Positions 1 to 10,457 of a DNA stretch of 29,427 bases are shown piece after piece (the stretch's first letter is position 1; each line of letters begins with the position of its first letter). The notes under the pieces were generated by a model. The model was not told where the DNA came from. It made no database searches and was given only the letters and a program-made list of their open reading frames with translations. Location of the stretch: assembly GCA_002900995.3 (NCBI GenBank), contig PJEW03000037.1, positions 1-29,427 of the forward strand, in the 5' to 3' direction. The translations under genes were made by a program, and so were the position numbers. This DNA comes from Ganoderma boninense. Taxonomy: Eukaryota > Basidiomycota > Agaricomycetes > Polyporales > Polyporaceae.

Positions 1-27
1 AATTTTGCCCATCTGCATAAGTGCCTC

Positions 28-56
28 TCCCCACACGTTTCTGGCTCGTGTGGGGA
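28..56. repeat. Perfect 10-bp inverted repeat (hairpin)
   Basis: TCCCCACACG at 28-37 is the exact reverse complement of CGTGTGGGGA at 47-56, with a 9-nt spacer. It lies upstream of the first recognised SDR exon, in a stretch where I find no coding sequence. It could be an intron or promoter element; no function can be assigned. Confidence 0.6.
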
Positions 57-317
57 CTGTACCTCATCTTCTTATCTCGCATGCACTCATGCACTATGTA
101 TGTGCGACTGCGCATACCCGGTTTTGATATTTTTCCTACCGCCGTTCGGGCAGAACTTTGAAATCTGAAAATCGGATGAGAGGTCTTGACGCATTGGACA
201 GCCTGAGCCTCCATTGAAGCTCATGGCGACATGACTGTCCGGATACGTCTTCTCATCAAACCATCCGGGTTTCTCTGTATGATCGAATGCTGACATCTCG
301 CCCTAACATTTGCGCAG

Positions 318-1388
318 GTAATGAGCATAAACGTGGAAATGCGTCTCTTCACCGCGGCAGGCCAACGCAGGTCGCCAAATGGAACGCTCGGAAGTTGGGA
401 CATTCGTCCTCGTCGCTGAGCATTGAGCCGGCAGTATCACAACAAGGTATGCCGTTCTTTCATTTCGCCATGGTCTGCCCATTTACCTGCCAGCAACCGA
501 GACGATCCGCGCCAGCAGCCGGCCGCGCTGCGTCGCTGGCAAGCATGTCATCGTTAATGATGGATGAGATCCGACTGCGCCCTCTCCACACCCACATACC
601 CGCCGCTGCAATCCCGCTTCCATTGTTTGTTCGATCCCGGGCTGACACGCACATTTTTCATGCCTGCAGGACCACGCGTGGGTGTCGTACAACACGTCCA
701 AGTCGGCCGTGTTGCAGATGGCGCGCAGCATGGCCTGCGAGCTTGGCCCGAAGCGCATACGCCGTGGAACACGCTCAGCCCGCCACTCTACAAGTGCGTC
801 ACCGCTGCTTGTGATTTCAGGCTCATCGCGCCGCCCTGGCTTGGCTTCCCGACGTTCGGCTACCCGACACACGCAAAACGGGGATGCGCGGTTAGTTCCG
901 CTTCCGGCGTGCGTTTCTCTCATGAACGCGGGACTCGAGCGAGCGAACCAGGGCGGGCGCCCCCCCCCCCCACGGGGGCTTTGGGCCGATCACTGAACCT
1001 GGGCGTTCGCCCCTTTGCTAAAAAGGACAGGAAGCGAAGTTGGACGCTGGGTCCTAGGCGGGAGTAAGCTGACGGGTGCCTTTTTGCAGGCATGACGCAG
1101 CTTACTTTGATACGCAGCCGCACCTTGCTGGACAAGTGGCGAGCCTGAACCCGTTCGGCCGCTTGGTCGCCCCGACGAGCTGCGCGGCCGTAGTGACCTT
1201 GGCTCGCCAGCGACGCGAGTACGTTTGCACGGGAAGCGAGTGCGTGACTTTTTCCTGTCTATTTTCCTTGAGCTTTGTCTGTCGGCTCTCTCCTGGGTCG
1301 GCGGACAGGTGGACGAGCGCAAGCGGACGCTGATGGGTGTCGGGGTGTCTTTGCAGATCTCGTAGGCGGCGGCCATCATGCGTGGTGA
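318..1388 (+). CDS. Short-chain dehydrogenase/reductase (sorbose/mannitol dehydrogenase-like), 3' part, frame-disrupted
   Basis: This is the C-terminal two thirds of a classical SDR, an NAD(P)H-dependent polyol/ketose oxidoreductase of the fungal SOU1/mannitol-2-dehydrogenase type. Visible in order: VMSINV and a GTFVLVASMSGS-like beta strand (318-446), then DHAWVSYNTSKSAVLQMARS with the catalytic Tyr and Lys of YxxxK (670-793), RIR-NTLSP, AAYFDTQPHL and SLNPFGRL (1090-1239), and DLVGGGHHAW followed by a stop (1357-1388). Likely introns are 447-669, 794-1089 and 1240-1356, unusually long (223, 296 and 117 bp) compared with other genes here. At least six single-base indels interrupt the frame (for example around 340-380, 405-440, 757-765, 1095, 1120 and 1165-1215). 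The N-terminal Rossmann glycine motif is not found in 1-317, so the gene is partial at the window edge or its 5' exons lie further left. The family call is secure; the exact substrate is inferred. Confidence 0.8.
960..971. repeat. C12 homopolymer in a long SDR intron
   Basis: Twelve consecutive C residues are followed shortly by a G5 run, inside the 296-bp intron 794-1089. Such a run is a typical place for length error in sequencing and may also be polymorphic in nature. Confidence 0.9.
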
Positions 1389-3122
1389 CGTGAGACCTTG
1401 GACGTTGGTGTATGAGAGGGTTTGATACTTCTGGGCGGACTCTGATGCTTATTGTAGACGGTAGGTGGATGTATGCAGGGAGGCCTCTGGAGAGTTACCT
1501 GGGACTTGTGATATACTTGGATACCCCCTTGGTGTGTAGCTGGCTGTACTTCGGGCACATATGTGTGGGCTCATTGACAGCATTGCGATGTACTCGGCTT
1601 TGTGTGGGCGAGGACGCTTCTGTGCAAGAGTAGTTACGCGAGCGTGTCCCGATTAGAAGGTGGAAGTATGACATGTGGATGGACCGGAGCGGTCGCGTAG
1701 TGGAAAGGACGCGCCTTGTGAAGTTGGATCGGTCACGCATTAGCTTCAGAATTCCCAGCTGTCTATTTGCGAGAGATGCGCGGGTTTTGGGATCCCCCAA
1801 AGATATGGGCAAGTGATGCGAAGGGGGCTCATGCGATTTGGGTGGGGAAGGGCAAGGGACAATCGGGAGAAGGTTCATATATAGTTTAAAACCTGTACAC
1901 ACAGACCCAGGAAACGGGGGACAGGAGGACTCGGCGGAGGTTGCAGGAGGATGACAGTGGTTAGCGGAAATGGAGGCAAGGATAAAATGTGGGACGCTGA
2001 GAGACGGGGCCGGCGAAGGTAAAGTAAGCTTCGAGAGGCACCACGAAGATGGAGAGCGTTGGACGGCGAGACGAGACGCTGTGAGGTGACGGCATGTGTA
2101 CGAAGACGCCGACACGCTGACGGTGTGCTGAGCAGAAGGCACATGTTAGCGTGAGGCGGACGGGCTTAGGCAAAGCAGACGGGAAGGCCGGGTGATCGGA
2201 GACGTGGCCGGCGAGCGAGGGGGAGGCAGCAAGGCGAGGGCCGCGGCGGGGTGACTGCGAGCGAGTCGAGGACGACGGCGGGCTGAGCAGCAGCGGCGGA
2301 GCGGAAGCAGCGCTCTCGAGCCCAGGACCGCCGCCACGGTGCCGCAGCGGCGTGACCGGGTGTGACAGACGCCCGGGGAAGGGGCAGATGGCGGGGGGCA
2401 CGGGGCGGCGTGACGGGGGGGTGACGATCGATCTCGATCGAATGCGCAGCTGGGGACTGCGGAGTGCGCAGGCCGTGGCACTTTGCAATTGGATGAGAGC
2501 GATCCGCTAGCATTCCTCCCGCACTGCGCACGCAGCACCCATCCTCTTTCCCTCCTCCACTCTTCTTCTCTCGCCTTCCATCTCATCTCTGCCTTATTCT
2601 CGAGCCGTCGCGCTCCCGGTTTTCCTCTTCGCTTGCTCCCCATGCAAGAATCCGCAACTCAAATCGCAACAGTCTCAAGGAAGGGAAAGGGAAAGGAGGC
2701 GCGCAAGCCAGAATAGCAGACAGATAATCGCCCTCAAGCGGAGGCGGGCGTACGTGTCTGTTTGTTTTCACTATATGCGAGCCAATTATGCTTCTTTGTG
2801 GTTTATAGTACTGCAGCACCCCCGCGAAGCCCGAGAGGGCCCGACGGTCCTCGCAGCCTTCCTCTCCACACCAGACCTTCCACCGCGCGCCCTTCTTCGC
2901 CACGGAGACTGCATCGCGCCACCCATCCCAGTCCCGACATCCATCGTTTCGAGGCTCTCCATCGCATCGGGCGAGCGGACGCGACGACTTCTCGTCGTTT
3001 GAGATCTCCCCCATTCGCCCGGGCTGCGCATGCGCGACCTTGTGCGAACGGCAGTCCCGTAAGCTATACAACCAAACACGGTTCCTATCGCGCCGCTCCG
3101 TTATAACGCCGAGCCCGACGCG
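1389..3122. other. Intergenic region, no convincing gene
   Basis: The first part is the 3' flank of the SDR gene. Open frames on the minus strand (1495-2142 and 2146-2643) translate to low-complexity Ser/Pro/Arg-rich sequence without recognisable domains and have no supporting splice structure. From about 2535 to 2640 the plus strand turns into a pyrimidine-rich C/T tract followed by an ATG at 2641 opening only a 24-codon frame. That tract resembles the 5' leader or promoter of a fungal plus-strand gene and may belong to the SMG6-like gene downstream. The palindrome-rich GATCGATCTCGATCGA lies at about 2426-2441. Confidence 0.6.
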
Positions 3123-6100
3123 ATGTCCGACGCGGCCTCGTCTTCACACTCTCCACGCGCGATTGCCCGCTCGAGTCCTCCAGTCCGCGCAGGCATCAAG
3201 AGGCGTGGGCGACTCCACCGAGAACTATTCGATCCCCGCAACATGACCCAGTTCTCTTTCCACTCAGAACCGACACCACATCCCACGCGCCGCAGCAGAC
3301 CCCATGCTGGCCGCCCACACCAACACCAAGTCTTCGGGGATTGGGTTTCCGCTTCATCATTCTTCAGTACTTACGCACAGTCAACTATTTCTTCGAACTT
3401 CACGCTCTCTCTTGCTACCGCTCTCTTCCCTTCCTCGCTCTTTTTCGATTCTTCAAATCCCGCCGGTCGGAGGTCGAGGACAGTGCGTCTAGCGCGAAAC
3501 GCCTTCCGTCGCAAAACTCAAGGAGTCTACCGCACGATCAGCGGCCTAGAGAGCAAGCTGCTTGGCAATGACCGTGATCGGGAGCGCGGGGACGGTGAGC
3601 GCGCTGCGCAGCGAGGCGTCTCATCAAGGGGCGTCCCGCCAGCACAGGCTTGCGCGAGACGACCGCGAGCGGGAGGGCGAGTCGGAGCGGTGGCGCAAGC
3701 TTGTTTCCGAGCACCAGCAGTGAGTCCTTTTCGCGTCATGACATATTTGCTAGACATTGATTTCGAAATCACCTCACTAGACTCGCGGAGAACATACGCG
3801 AGATGCTGGCCCTGACCCTGGCGCCTACGGTCCGCCTCGCTAAAGAACATCCCGCAAAAGTACAACCTCATCATTCGCTTATGGTCGCATGGCTTCTACC
3901 ATCTGCTCGAGTCCCTACGCCATGCCGCGCGTCCTCCAACAACCTCTTTGGTTGCGTTGGAGTATCTCCAGGTACGTTGATAGCTTTTGTTTTTAGGGCA
4001 TCGTCTGACATACTTTGCAAGCAATTTCCTCAACTACGCCTATGTGTTCTATGGTGGGCTCATTGAGGAACGGAATTTCATTCAATACCGCGGTGCCTTC
4101 TTGGAAGCGTTGGGAGATCTCTCAAGATATTGGATGGCTGTCAGCGCCTTGCTCGAAGGGACTCACTCTTCGAGCAAACACGCTAACGGTGTCTGCCGTC
4201 GCAACAACAACCTCCTGTCCTTCCAACACCCCACGCCCACTGTCTAATCCGCCAGCTACTGATCTCCCGTCTAACGCCGTTTCACCCACACCCGCGCGCA
4301 TCGATGATAGTCCACAATCATCAGAAGCGGAGATGCCTCTCGGAGCTGAAGCGATTGCGGGTGTTACTGGGATTCCAGCACACAACATCCTAGTGTCGGG
4401 CAGGAGGCTGCGCGACTTATGGAGCTCGCACTCTGACAAGGAGCGATGGAGACAGGTGGCGAAGGACTGGGTCGCGCGGGGCCTGGCTATTACTCCCAAC
4501 TCGGGCAAGCTGCAGCACCATCTTGGCCTGCTGAGCCGCGATAAGGATGGGACAGATGAGGAGCTGCGCGGCGTTTACCATTTCGTGAAGAGGTGCTTTT
4601 CCCCTAGTCTTTCCCAGCAAACGTACTGATACTGTATATTTTAGCATGGTGGCGTTTCATCCGTTCTCAACGGCACGCGAATCTGTGCTCGCGATGTGGT
4701 CGCCAACGGCGCAGGCTCGGCGCCAGGCGCCAGACGCGCGCCTGCCCGAACTCTTCGTGCTTCTGCACGGGATGCTGTTCACGAACATCCAGCTCGACGA
4801 CTTCAAGCGCGTCCTGGAGCGCTTCCAGGAAAAGCTCGAGATCGGAGGCAAGCACAACAATACCTCTTCCGTATATGGGCGCTCACTCAGTGTTCTCTTC
4901 GTAGATGGCGAGCAAGTCGAAGAGCGAGAATGGATTATGATGGCACTCATCAATATTTCATCGCTGTTGAGTACGGTCGCCCTACGGCTGTGCTTCGCCG
5001 TGTCGCGAGTATTGAGACGCGTGGCCTTGCTGGTCCGAACCTCAGCCCCACCCTCCCCAACGGAGTCTCCGCCGGTCGGATCAAGGTCCTCATGGCCAAG
5101 CGCCTCGACGGCGATAATTCCCGAATGGAGGTCGACGACGACGGTGGCGGCGATGAGAAGGTCATCCCAGGCGAAACGCTTGACGGATCCACCGCGAGCG
5201 TCGAGGAGCTGCCCGCTGCTTTGGGATTTGCCATGCAACTCACCTTCGTTATGCTCTCCCACACCTTGCGCCACCCCTTGCGTCGCCAGAGCCATATGCG
5301 ACCCCGACCTTCAATCCATACAACACGGTTATGCTCACCTTCCTGGCGACTGTACTCCGCGACCCATCGGCGCGTTCCGCTCTCGAGCGCTCGATCCCCT
5401 GGGAAGAACTAGCCCATTTCTTATCCAACATTTCTCGCCGCGACGTAGCGCGCGAGTACCAGAAGTCCAGCGTTGAAGGAGGCTTCCTGCTGACCAGCGG
5501 GTGCAAGCCGCTCCCTGAGGACTGGTGCGTGCGCGGTATGGGTGGGGCCGGAAAGAAGGTGTTCGAGCGTGGGTTCTGGAACAAGGACACTGACGCCGCC
5601 GGGGAGGAACGGAATATCGAGGTGGAGGTCCTCGACCGCCTCGAGGTTCCTGACCAGGCGATGGAGGACGTGATCGAGGACGATGGCGATGACCGCCAGG
5701 CTAACGACCAGTCTCCCGAGAAGCGGCGCTCAGTCCGCCTTGCCCCCGCGCCGGGCTCCCGCATCGCGCGCGACATTCACGGCTTCAAGTTCACACCTGC
5801 CTCGTCGCCGGAAGGCCGTCCATCGTGGCGGGTTGAGGGCGTCCTTGCGGATAAGGTTGCTTCGGTGGAAGGAGGAGGAGCGGATCGAGCGTGAGGCGGA
5901 GGAAACAGCGGTTGCGAGGGACGAGGTGGGAGGACGACTCGATGGAGGTGGACGAGGACGAGGACATGCACGTGGGATGGCGAGTCGAGTGAGGACGATG
6001 AGGGCGACTCGGAGGAGATCCGGAACCTCAAGCGAGTACTCAATCTCCGCGCTAGATCTACGATGGGGCTAACGTGCTCTTGCTGCTTGTTTGCTTTAGG

Positions 6101-6813
6101 CGCGCCGGAGATACCTTCAAACTCTTCTCGAGTCTGGCCAGCGTGAGCCTCGAAGGCGGCCGCGCGGCCCGTCCGCGCGCAAAGGCGGAAGCTGGTCGCC
6201 AGGCGTTGCGCTGGTACCCGGATATTCGGTGCTTGTTGTCGACACGAATATTCTTCTGTCGTCATTGGCCGAGTTTTTCCGCGCTCGTTGAGTCAGGCTG
6301 CTGGACTATGGTGGTGCCGCTGCCAGTCATTATGGAGCTTGACAGCCAGGCTACGGGAAACACAACTCCTCTTGGTCAAGCCGCGGCGGCCGCGCTCGAC
6401 TACATCACCGCGCATATCCGCTCACACTCCGCCTCGCTCAAGGTCCAGACGTCTCGTGGTAACTACCTGACGAACCTCAACGTCCGACTCGAGGAGGTCG
6501 ATTTCTCTAGCAGCACCTGGGAGCGCAGTATGGACGATTTGATTCTTCGTGCGCGCTCTGGCAGGACGAGCACTGGATTGATCGCTCTGCGATGCTGAAG
6601 GTTGGCGACTCTGCCAAGGACACGGCCGGCGCAGCAAAGGTTGTCTTGCTCAGCTTCGATCGTATGCGTAAGCCATCACTCCTCTTCGCTTATAAGGCGC
6701 AACGTAATGCTAACGCCGCACCTGTCCTCTTAGTGCGCCTCAAAGCCCGTTCACGACAGTTGAACGCTGCCAGCGAGCAGGAGCTTGCGTCTATCCTTGC
6801 TCCAGCCTCGTAA
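3123..6813 (+). CDS. SMG6: SMG6/EST1A-like protein: EST1 TPR region plus C-terminal PIN endonuclease domain
   Basis: SMG6/EST1-family proteins bind UPF1 and cut mRNA in nonsense-mediated decay; EST1 relatives also act at telomeres. The EST1 N-terminal motif begins near 3535 (ISGLESKLLGN) and continues with ERWRKLVSEHQQ, LAENIREMLALTLAPT, RLWSHGFYHLLESL and ALGDLSRY. TPR-like helices follow (RGLAITPNSGKLQHHLGLLS, about 4460-4540), then the EST1 DNA/RNA-binding region (LTFVMLSHTLRHPLRR; FLATVLRDPSARSALERS) and an acidic linker near 5900-6030. The PIN domain has all four acidic positions: VVDTN (Asp codon 6241-6243), VIMELD (Glu 6335-6337), MDDLIL (Asp 6533-6538) and SFDRM (Asp 6658-6660). Introns seen: 3720-3780, about 3973-4021, 4593-4644, 4848-4904 (GC-AG) and 6668-6733. 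Frame breaks occur near 3830, 4967, 5292, 5860, 6285 and 6553. The start at 3123 is the first in-frame ATG but the N-terminus is poorly conserved. Confidence 0.85.
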
Positions 6814-8222
6814 CCTTGTTTGCTGCAAGTCGTTTTCCTTTCCGGGCTCATCAAGCCGGTCACCAGCGGATCGCTCGGTGCCACGCATAACGACCACGGC
6901 GCCCTCATCGACCTGGGTCCCTGCGTCCACGTCGCCGCCGCCTCCAGAACGCCGGGGCCATATTGCGCGCACTTGAATGCCGAAGCAGCTCTCTCCCCGC
7001 GGGACGACATCGGGCGCGATATTCCCCAGTCGAGGTATTATTGTATCGCAGGCTGTATACGTACACAGCGGACTGCAGCGGACCATTTCTTCGCGTATTC
7101 TACATATCCCTCCTTTTTTGCGCCGATCCACCCGCGTTTCCTCATCGCTCATCCTCCGCACCGTCATCTTCAAACTGACTGCACGCAAACCCCGACAACT
7201 CTACATCATGCATATTATTTATTCCTACCACACACATTATAGCTCTTGTCGCATCGCCTGGTGTCTACGTCGCATTTTTCGAGCCCACAACCCCACATAC
7301 CCAGATCCTCATCGCCAGCTACGTATACTCTCTATCCCAATCTGCCCAACATCCAGTTTTGTCGTCGGTCTTGTTCTGTCCGTCTGCCTCTCTCAATCTC
7401 TCTGTCATACTCTATGTGTTGTCATATCTACTACATCCCTCGTTCTCTGTATCAGCATCTCCGCTAGTCTTATTGAATTGAATCTCAATCTCTCCGTTTT
7501 CCTGGGTACATTTCTGTCTGCCATGGTCAGGTCTGCGCACTGGTCCTTGAGCGAGTCACCCTTGTGCGCGCCCACAACGGGACTTGCAAGCTCGCTACCT
7601 CGAGTATTCATGCACGCGAATTCGTTATCGATGCTCCAGGATACTATTGGAGGACAAGGCATAGATTTGATAAGGCTCGGTCACTGGGCGCTTGCAGACT
7701 CGTCCGTGACCATGAACTTTGAAGCTTCCGACATCCGCACGGCGTTCGTTCTCCTTCCAACAACCCTGGTTTTCTTCCCGTGTCCCGCCGTTGCTAGGAT
7801 CAACGTTTACTCGAGGACAACCCTCCACAGATGGTCGCAGACGTCTTGAGACTTAAGTGATTTATCGCCCCCGGTGTAAGCACCTTGGCACCTTTACAGA
7901 GGTATTTTTCCGCCGTTTCTGCCAGCTATCTAAGGTGACATGCACTGTTGGGAGTAGTAGTATTCTTTTAGATTCACTCGCTGCAGACGCTATGAGCAAA
8001 AAGACGAACCATTGCATCAAGGCTCGACAAGACACACCTGTTTGTTACTGATGTGGCGTCTGGAGGATCTTCCATCCATCCTTTTATCCAACTACCGGAG
8101 GTCATTGGGGGAACACAGGTGTTGATAACAATTGCTTGCGGTTAATAGAGTTTGTGGGGTAGGCCAGTCGACGTTGCCCTCGAAGTTGATCCGGCCACTG
8201 ACATGTTCAACTAACCCTCACT
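6814..8222. other. 3' flank of the SMG6-like gene, pyrimidine-rich, with one long open frame
   Basis: From about 7080 to 7520 the plus strand is strongly C/T-rich, as in long fungal 3' untranslated regions. I find no domain or splice pattern here. The stretch 7850-8222 holds nothing I can name. See the separate entry for the open frame 6977-7849. Confidence 0.5.
6977..7849 (+). CDS. Uninterrupted 290-codon open frame, function unknown, doubtful gene
   Basis: This is the longest uninterrupted ATG-to-stop frame in the window. Its translation is Ser/Leu/Ile-rich with a hydrophobic middle (for example FVVGLVLSVCLSQ and LVLCISISASLIEL), followed by a more mixed C-terminal part. I recognise no domain. 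It lies directly after the SMG6-like gene, in a C/T-rich strand where stop codons are naturally rarer, so length alone is weak evidence. It could be a multi-span membrane protein gene or simply untranslated sequence. Confidence 0.15.
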   Translation: MPKQLSPRGTTSGAIFPSRGIIVSQAVYVHSGLQRTISSRILHIPPFLRRSTRVSSSLILRTVIFKLTARKPRQLYIMHIIYSYHTHYSSCRIAWCLRRIFRAHNPTYPDPHRQLRILSIPICPTSSFVVGLVLSVCLSQSLCHTLCVVISTTSLVLCISISASLIELNLNLSVFLGTFLSAMVRSAHWSLSESPLCAPTTGLASSLPRVFMHANSLSMLQDTIGGQGIDLIRLGHWALADSSVTMNFEASDIRTAFVLLPTTLVFFPCPAVARINVYSRTTLHRWSQTS

Positions 8223-9730
8223 TTGCCAATCCGCCTGCATTCCACCGCGTTTCCAGGCCACGTCAACGCGACTGGCGTTCTCTCTGACAAATCCCGGCCT
8301 TTGGTCGTTGGTACCCCTGGGTGGAAATACGACCGACATTACAGTCTTCCAAGGTTTCTCCAGAGGCGGCGCGTTCTATTCACCCAACGACAGCTTGCAT
8401 GGGAGGCGCCACACGAGTAGTGACATCATCGGTCTCGCAGGAATACTCCCGGCCGCCGATCCTGAGGAAGATGTTGAAAGCTCGATCACACCGGGTGGGG
8501 GTATTCCTCTGCTGGTCCGTGATGTTGTATGTGAGCACATCTCTCTCGATATCTGCCGAGTTCTAACAACACTCCATTGAAGTGGGTGATTACACAGACC
8601 CACCAGAGCGCATCTGACCAAGGAGAAATGCACCAATTTGGTAATAACCTGAATAACCATTCTTGATCGGGCAGTTCACTAAACTATGAGCGTACCATTG
8701 CACCTAAGAAGCAACCTGTCTAGGGCGTTTCACTTGGTGAGCACTCTGCCTGAATCGAATGTCGTAAAATTAAAACCGCCTTTCGTCTTCCACTCAAACC
8801 CCCACTATTGACATTGACTCTCACAAAGTGTGCGCGCGCGCAAGGGTCACGACAATGTCGGGTTTGTCGACATGTCGAGCTCCGAGGGAATCAGTCACGC
8901 AGTCCAAAGAGCGTTAGCGTCCTTGACTTCTCGTTCAAAGTTGAAGATGCACGAACGGTGAATGGAATGCTCAAGAACAACAGTAACTTCTATATTACGG
9001 TGAGTCCTAGCGTGAAAATATGTTGATGGACTTCTCGTGCAGATGGCACATTCGAATTTCGCATCGAGACTTTAAGATACTAGCTAGGTCCGATCAATTA
9101 CGCCCTGGACAGCCTCTTCTCCTCTTCTCACTACTGATATCACCCTCTCACATTGTAGTCTGGCCAGAAGACATGCTGTGCCCCGGCCAGAAGGCTTTCC
9201 GGGGGCCGCTGTGGTCGTGCACCGGTCACGCGAATCATCCAAGGGAACGTCTAATGACTAGTAAGGTAAGAAATCATTTCTACCCTCATATCATACCTTC
9301 TTATCCCCTGTTTGACATTTTATGTGCTGTCTGTAGAATCGAATATCAACGACACATGGAATGGGCGGACGGCACGCATGCCCGCCATTAGTGGACCCCA
9401 TCTATCTGCAGCGGGTACGTCTACTAGCATGAAAGGCCATATGAGGAATTTTGCACGGATGTGTTTATGCATTTTGATGGATGAACGCCGCATTGTACGA
9501 GCATATTACCTGATGGGCATTCCAAGGATGCGTCAGCGATGTTTATCGGCTCCTTGTGACGGTTTTGTTCTCATCAGGGCCTTGCGCGATCCGTATCAAC
9601 GGATTAGCAATGGCAACACCTGTAAACGGAGCCGTCTTGACAGGCCGTTGAATGCAATACCCACCGAGGACTCGAAGGAACGGCAGGACGGACTCTCGAG
9701 GCGAAAAACTGCCACCTCCGAGAGATGACG
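8223..9730 (+). other. Possible unidentified spliced gene (fragments only)
   Basis: Several plus-strand segments look exon-like and are separated by intron-like spacers. The first, about 8300-8530, contains GNTTDITVFQGFSRGG followed by FYSPNDSLHGR and ends at a good candidate intron, 8531-8582 (GTGAGC, TCTAAC branch-like site, AAG end). Another is 8895-8999 (VLDFSFKVEDARTVNGML), followed by GTGAGT at 9000 and a CAG end at 9042. A third spacer is 9266-9336 (GTAAGA to TGTAG), after which comes NINDTWNGRTARMP. Reading frame is repeatedly lost, as in the other genes here. No family is recognised, so no product is given. It may be a real gene with base errors or a decayed copy. Confidence 0.25.
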
Positions 9731-10366
9731 TCGTTGATGTTCAACCGAAATTGCACTGTAGATGATGGCGTTCCTTTTTGACGACCCGTGCACAGCCTGA
9801 TGCGCCTTTTCTTGCGCTGCATCTTAGACTTCCTGGCGATTGGGAGGAGTTTAACGCCCACCAGCGGCCATGAAGGTCTACAATGGAATCCGAAGCTTCT
9901 TGAGCCAAATCGCCCCGCCAACGCCGGAGCAAGTCTGCGTACCCCGGAAGTGCAGGCAGCGCCGACCGGCCTGTCTCACCCCCCTTGTTCTCAGACTAGA
10001 AAAGTTTGTGCCGGTAAAGTTTTGCGATAGGTCCGGGAGGGCCGGAGGTCAATTGCTGGTTCTCCAGGCTGAAACGCCGATCCCGCGTCCTTGTAAGGAG
10101 TTCCGATCAAAGGACCAGATCCATCCGCCTACCCTCCTGGAATCTGCGGGCGAGTTACGTTTGCATTGTCAGTAGGGTCTCCATCGTAACGATAGCGTCC
10201 CAGAGCCTGATGACGATGCCTGAGAACATTCAGTTCCTTGGGACTGGTCGTCTGACGTGCGTCAGGTAGGTGGAGATGGAGATCTGTACGCCCAGCGCCT
10301 CTCCATACCAGCGGCAGGATCTGAACGCCTGTACTATCTGAGCACCCATCCTGGCGCTGTCCAACC
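9731..10366. other. Unassigned stretch
   Basis: An open frame at 9870-10175 (101 codons, starting MKVYNGIRSFLSQIAPPTP) has no recognisable domain beyond a weak resemblance of its first residues to some SDR N-termini, without the glycine motif. I do not call it a gene. Confidence 0.4.
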
Positions 10367-10367
10367 C

Positions 10368-10374
10368 TATATAA
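10368..10374 (+). promoter_or_regulatory. TATA box of the small membrane-protein gene
   Basis: TATATAA lies within CCCTATATAAG, 84 bp before the ATG at 10458. The spacing is suitable for a TATA-directed start about 30 bp downstream and a short 5' leader. Confidence 0.55.
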
Positions 10375-10457
10375 GTTGTGGATGGATTGCGTTCACCATC
10401 GCAGCCAGACCTGACAAAGGCCCCCTTCACCTGCCACTTAACATCTCTCCACCGCCG

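Noticed and set aside
483..923. 146-codon minus-strand frame over the SDR
   Set aside because: It overlaps the SDR exon with the YNTSK active-site motif on the other strand; a shadow.
1681..1760. tRNA-like D-arm sequence (GCGTAGTGGAAAGGACGC)
   Set aside because: No T-loop GGTTCGA-type sequence or closing acceptor stem follows.
1495..2142. 215-codon minus-strand open frame
   Set aside because: Ser/Pro-rich translation of a purine-rich plus strand, no domain, no splice or start context; probably chance.
2146..2643. 165-codon minus-strand open frame, Arg/Ala/Pro-rich
   Set aside because: Low-complexity translation of GC-rich promoter-like DNA with no recognisable motif.
9870..10175. 101-codon frame possibly starting an SDR/retinol-dehydrogenase gene
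   Set aside because: The glycine-rich cofactor motif expected within the next 30 residues is absent in all frames.
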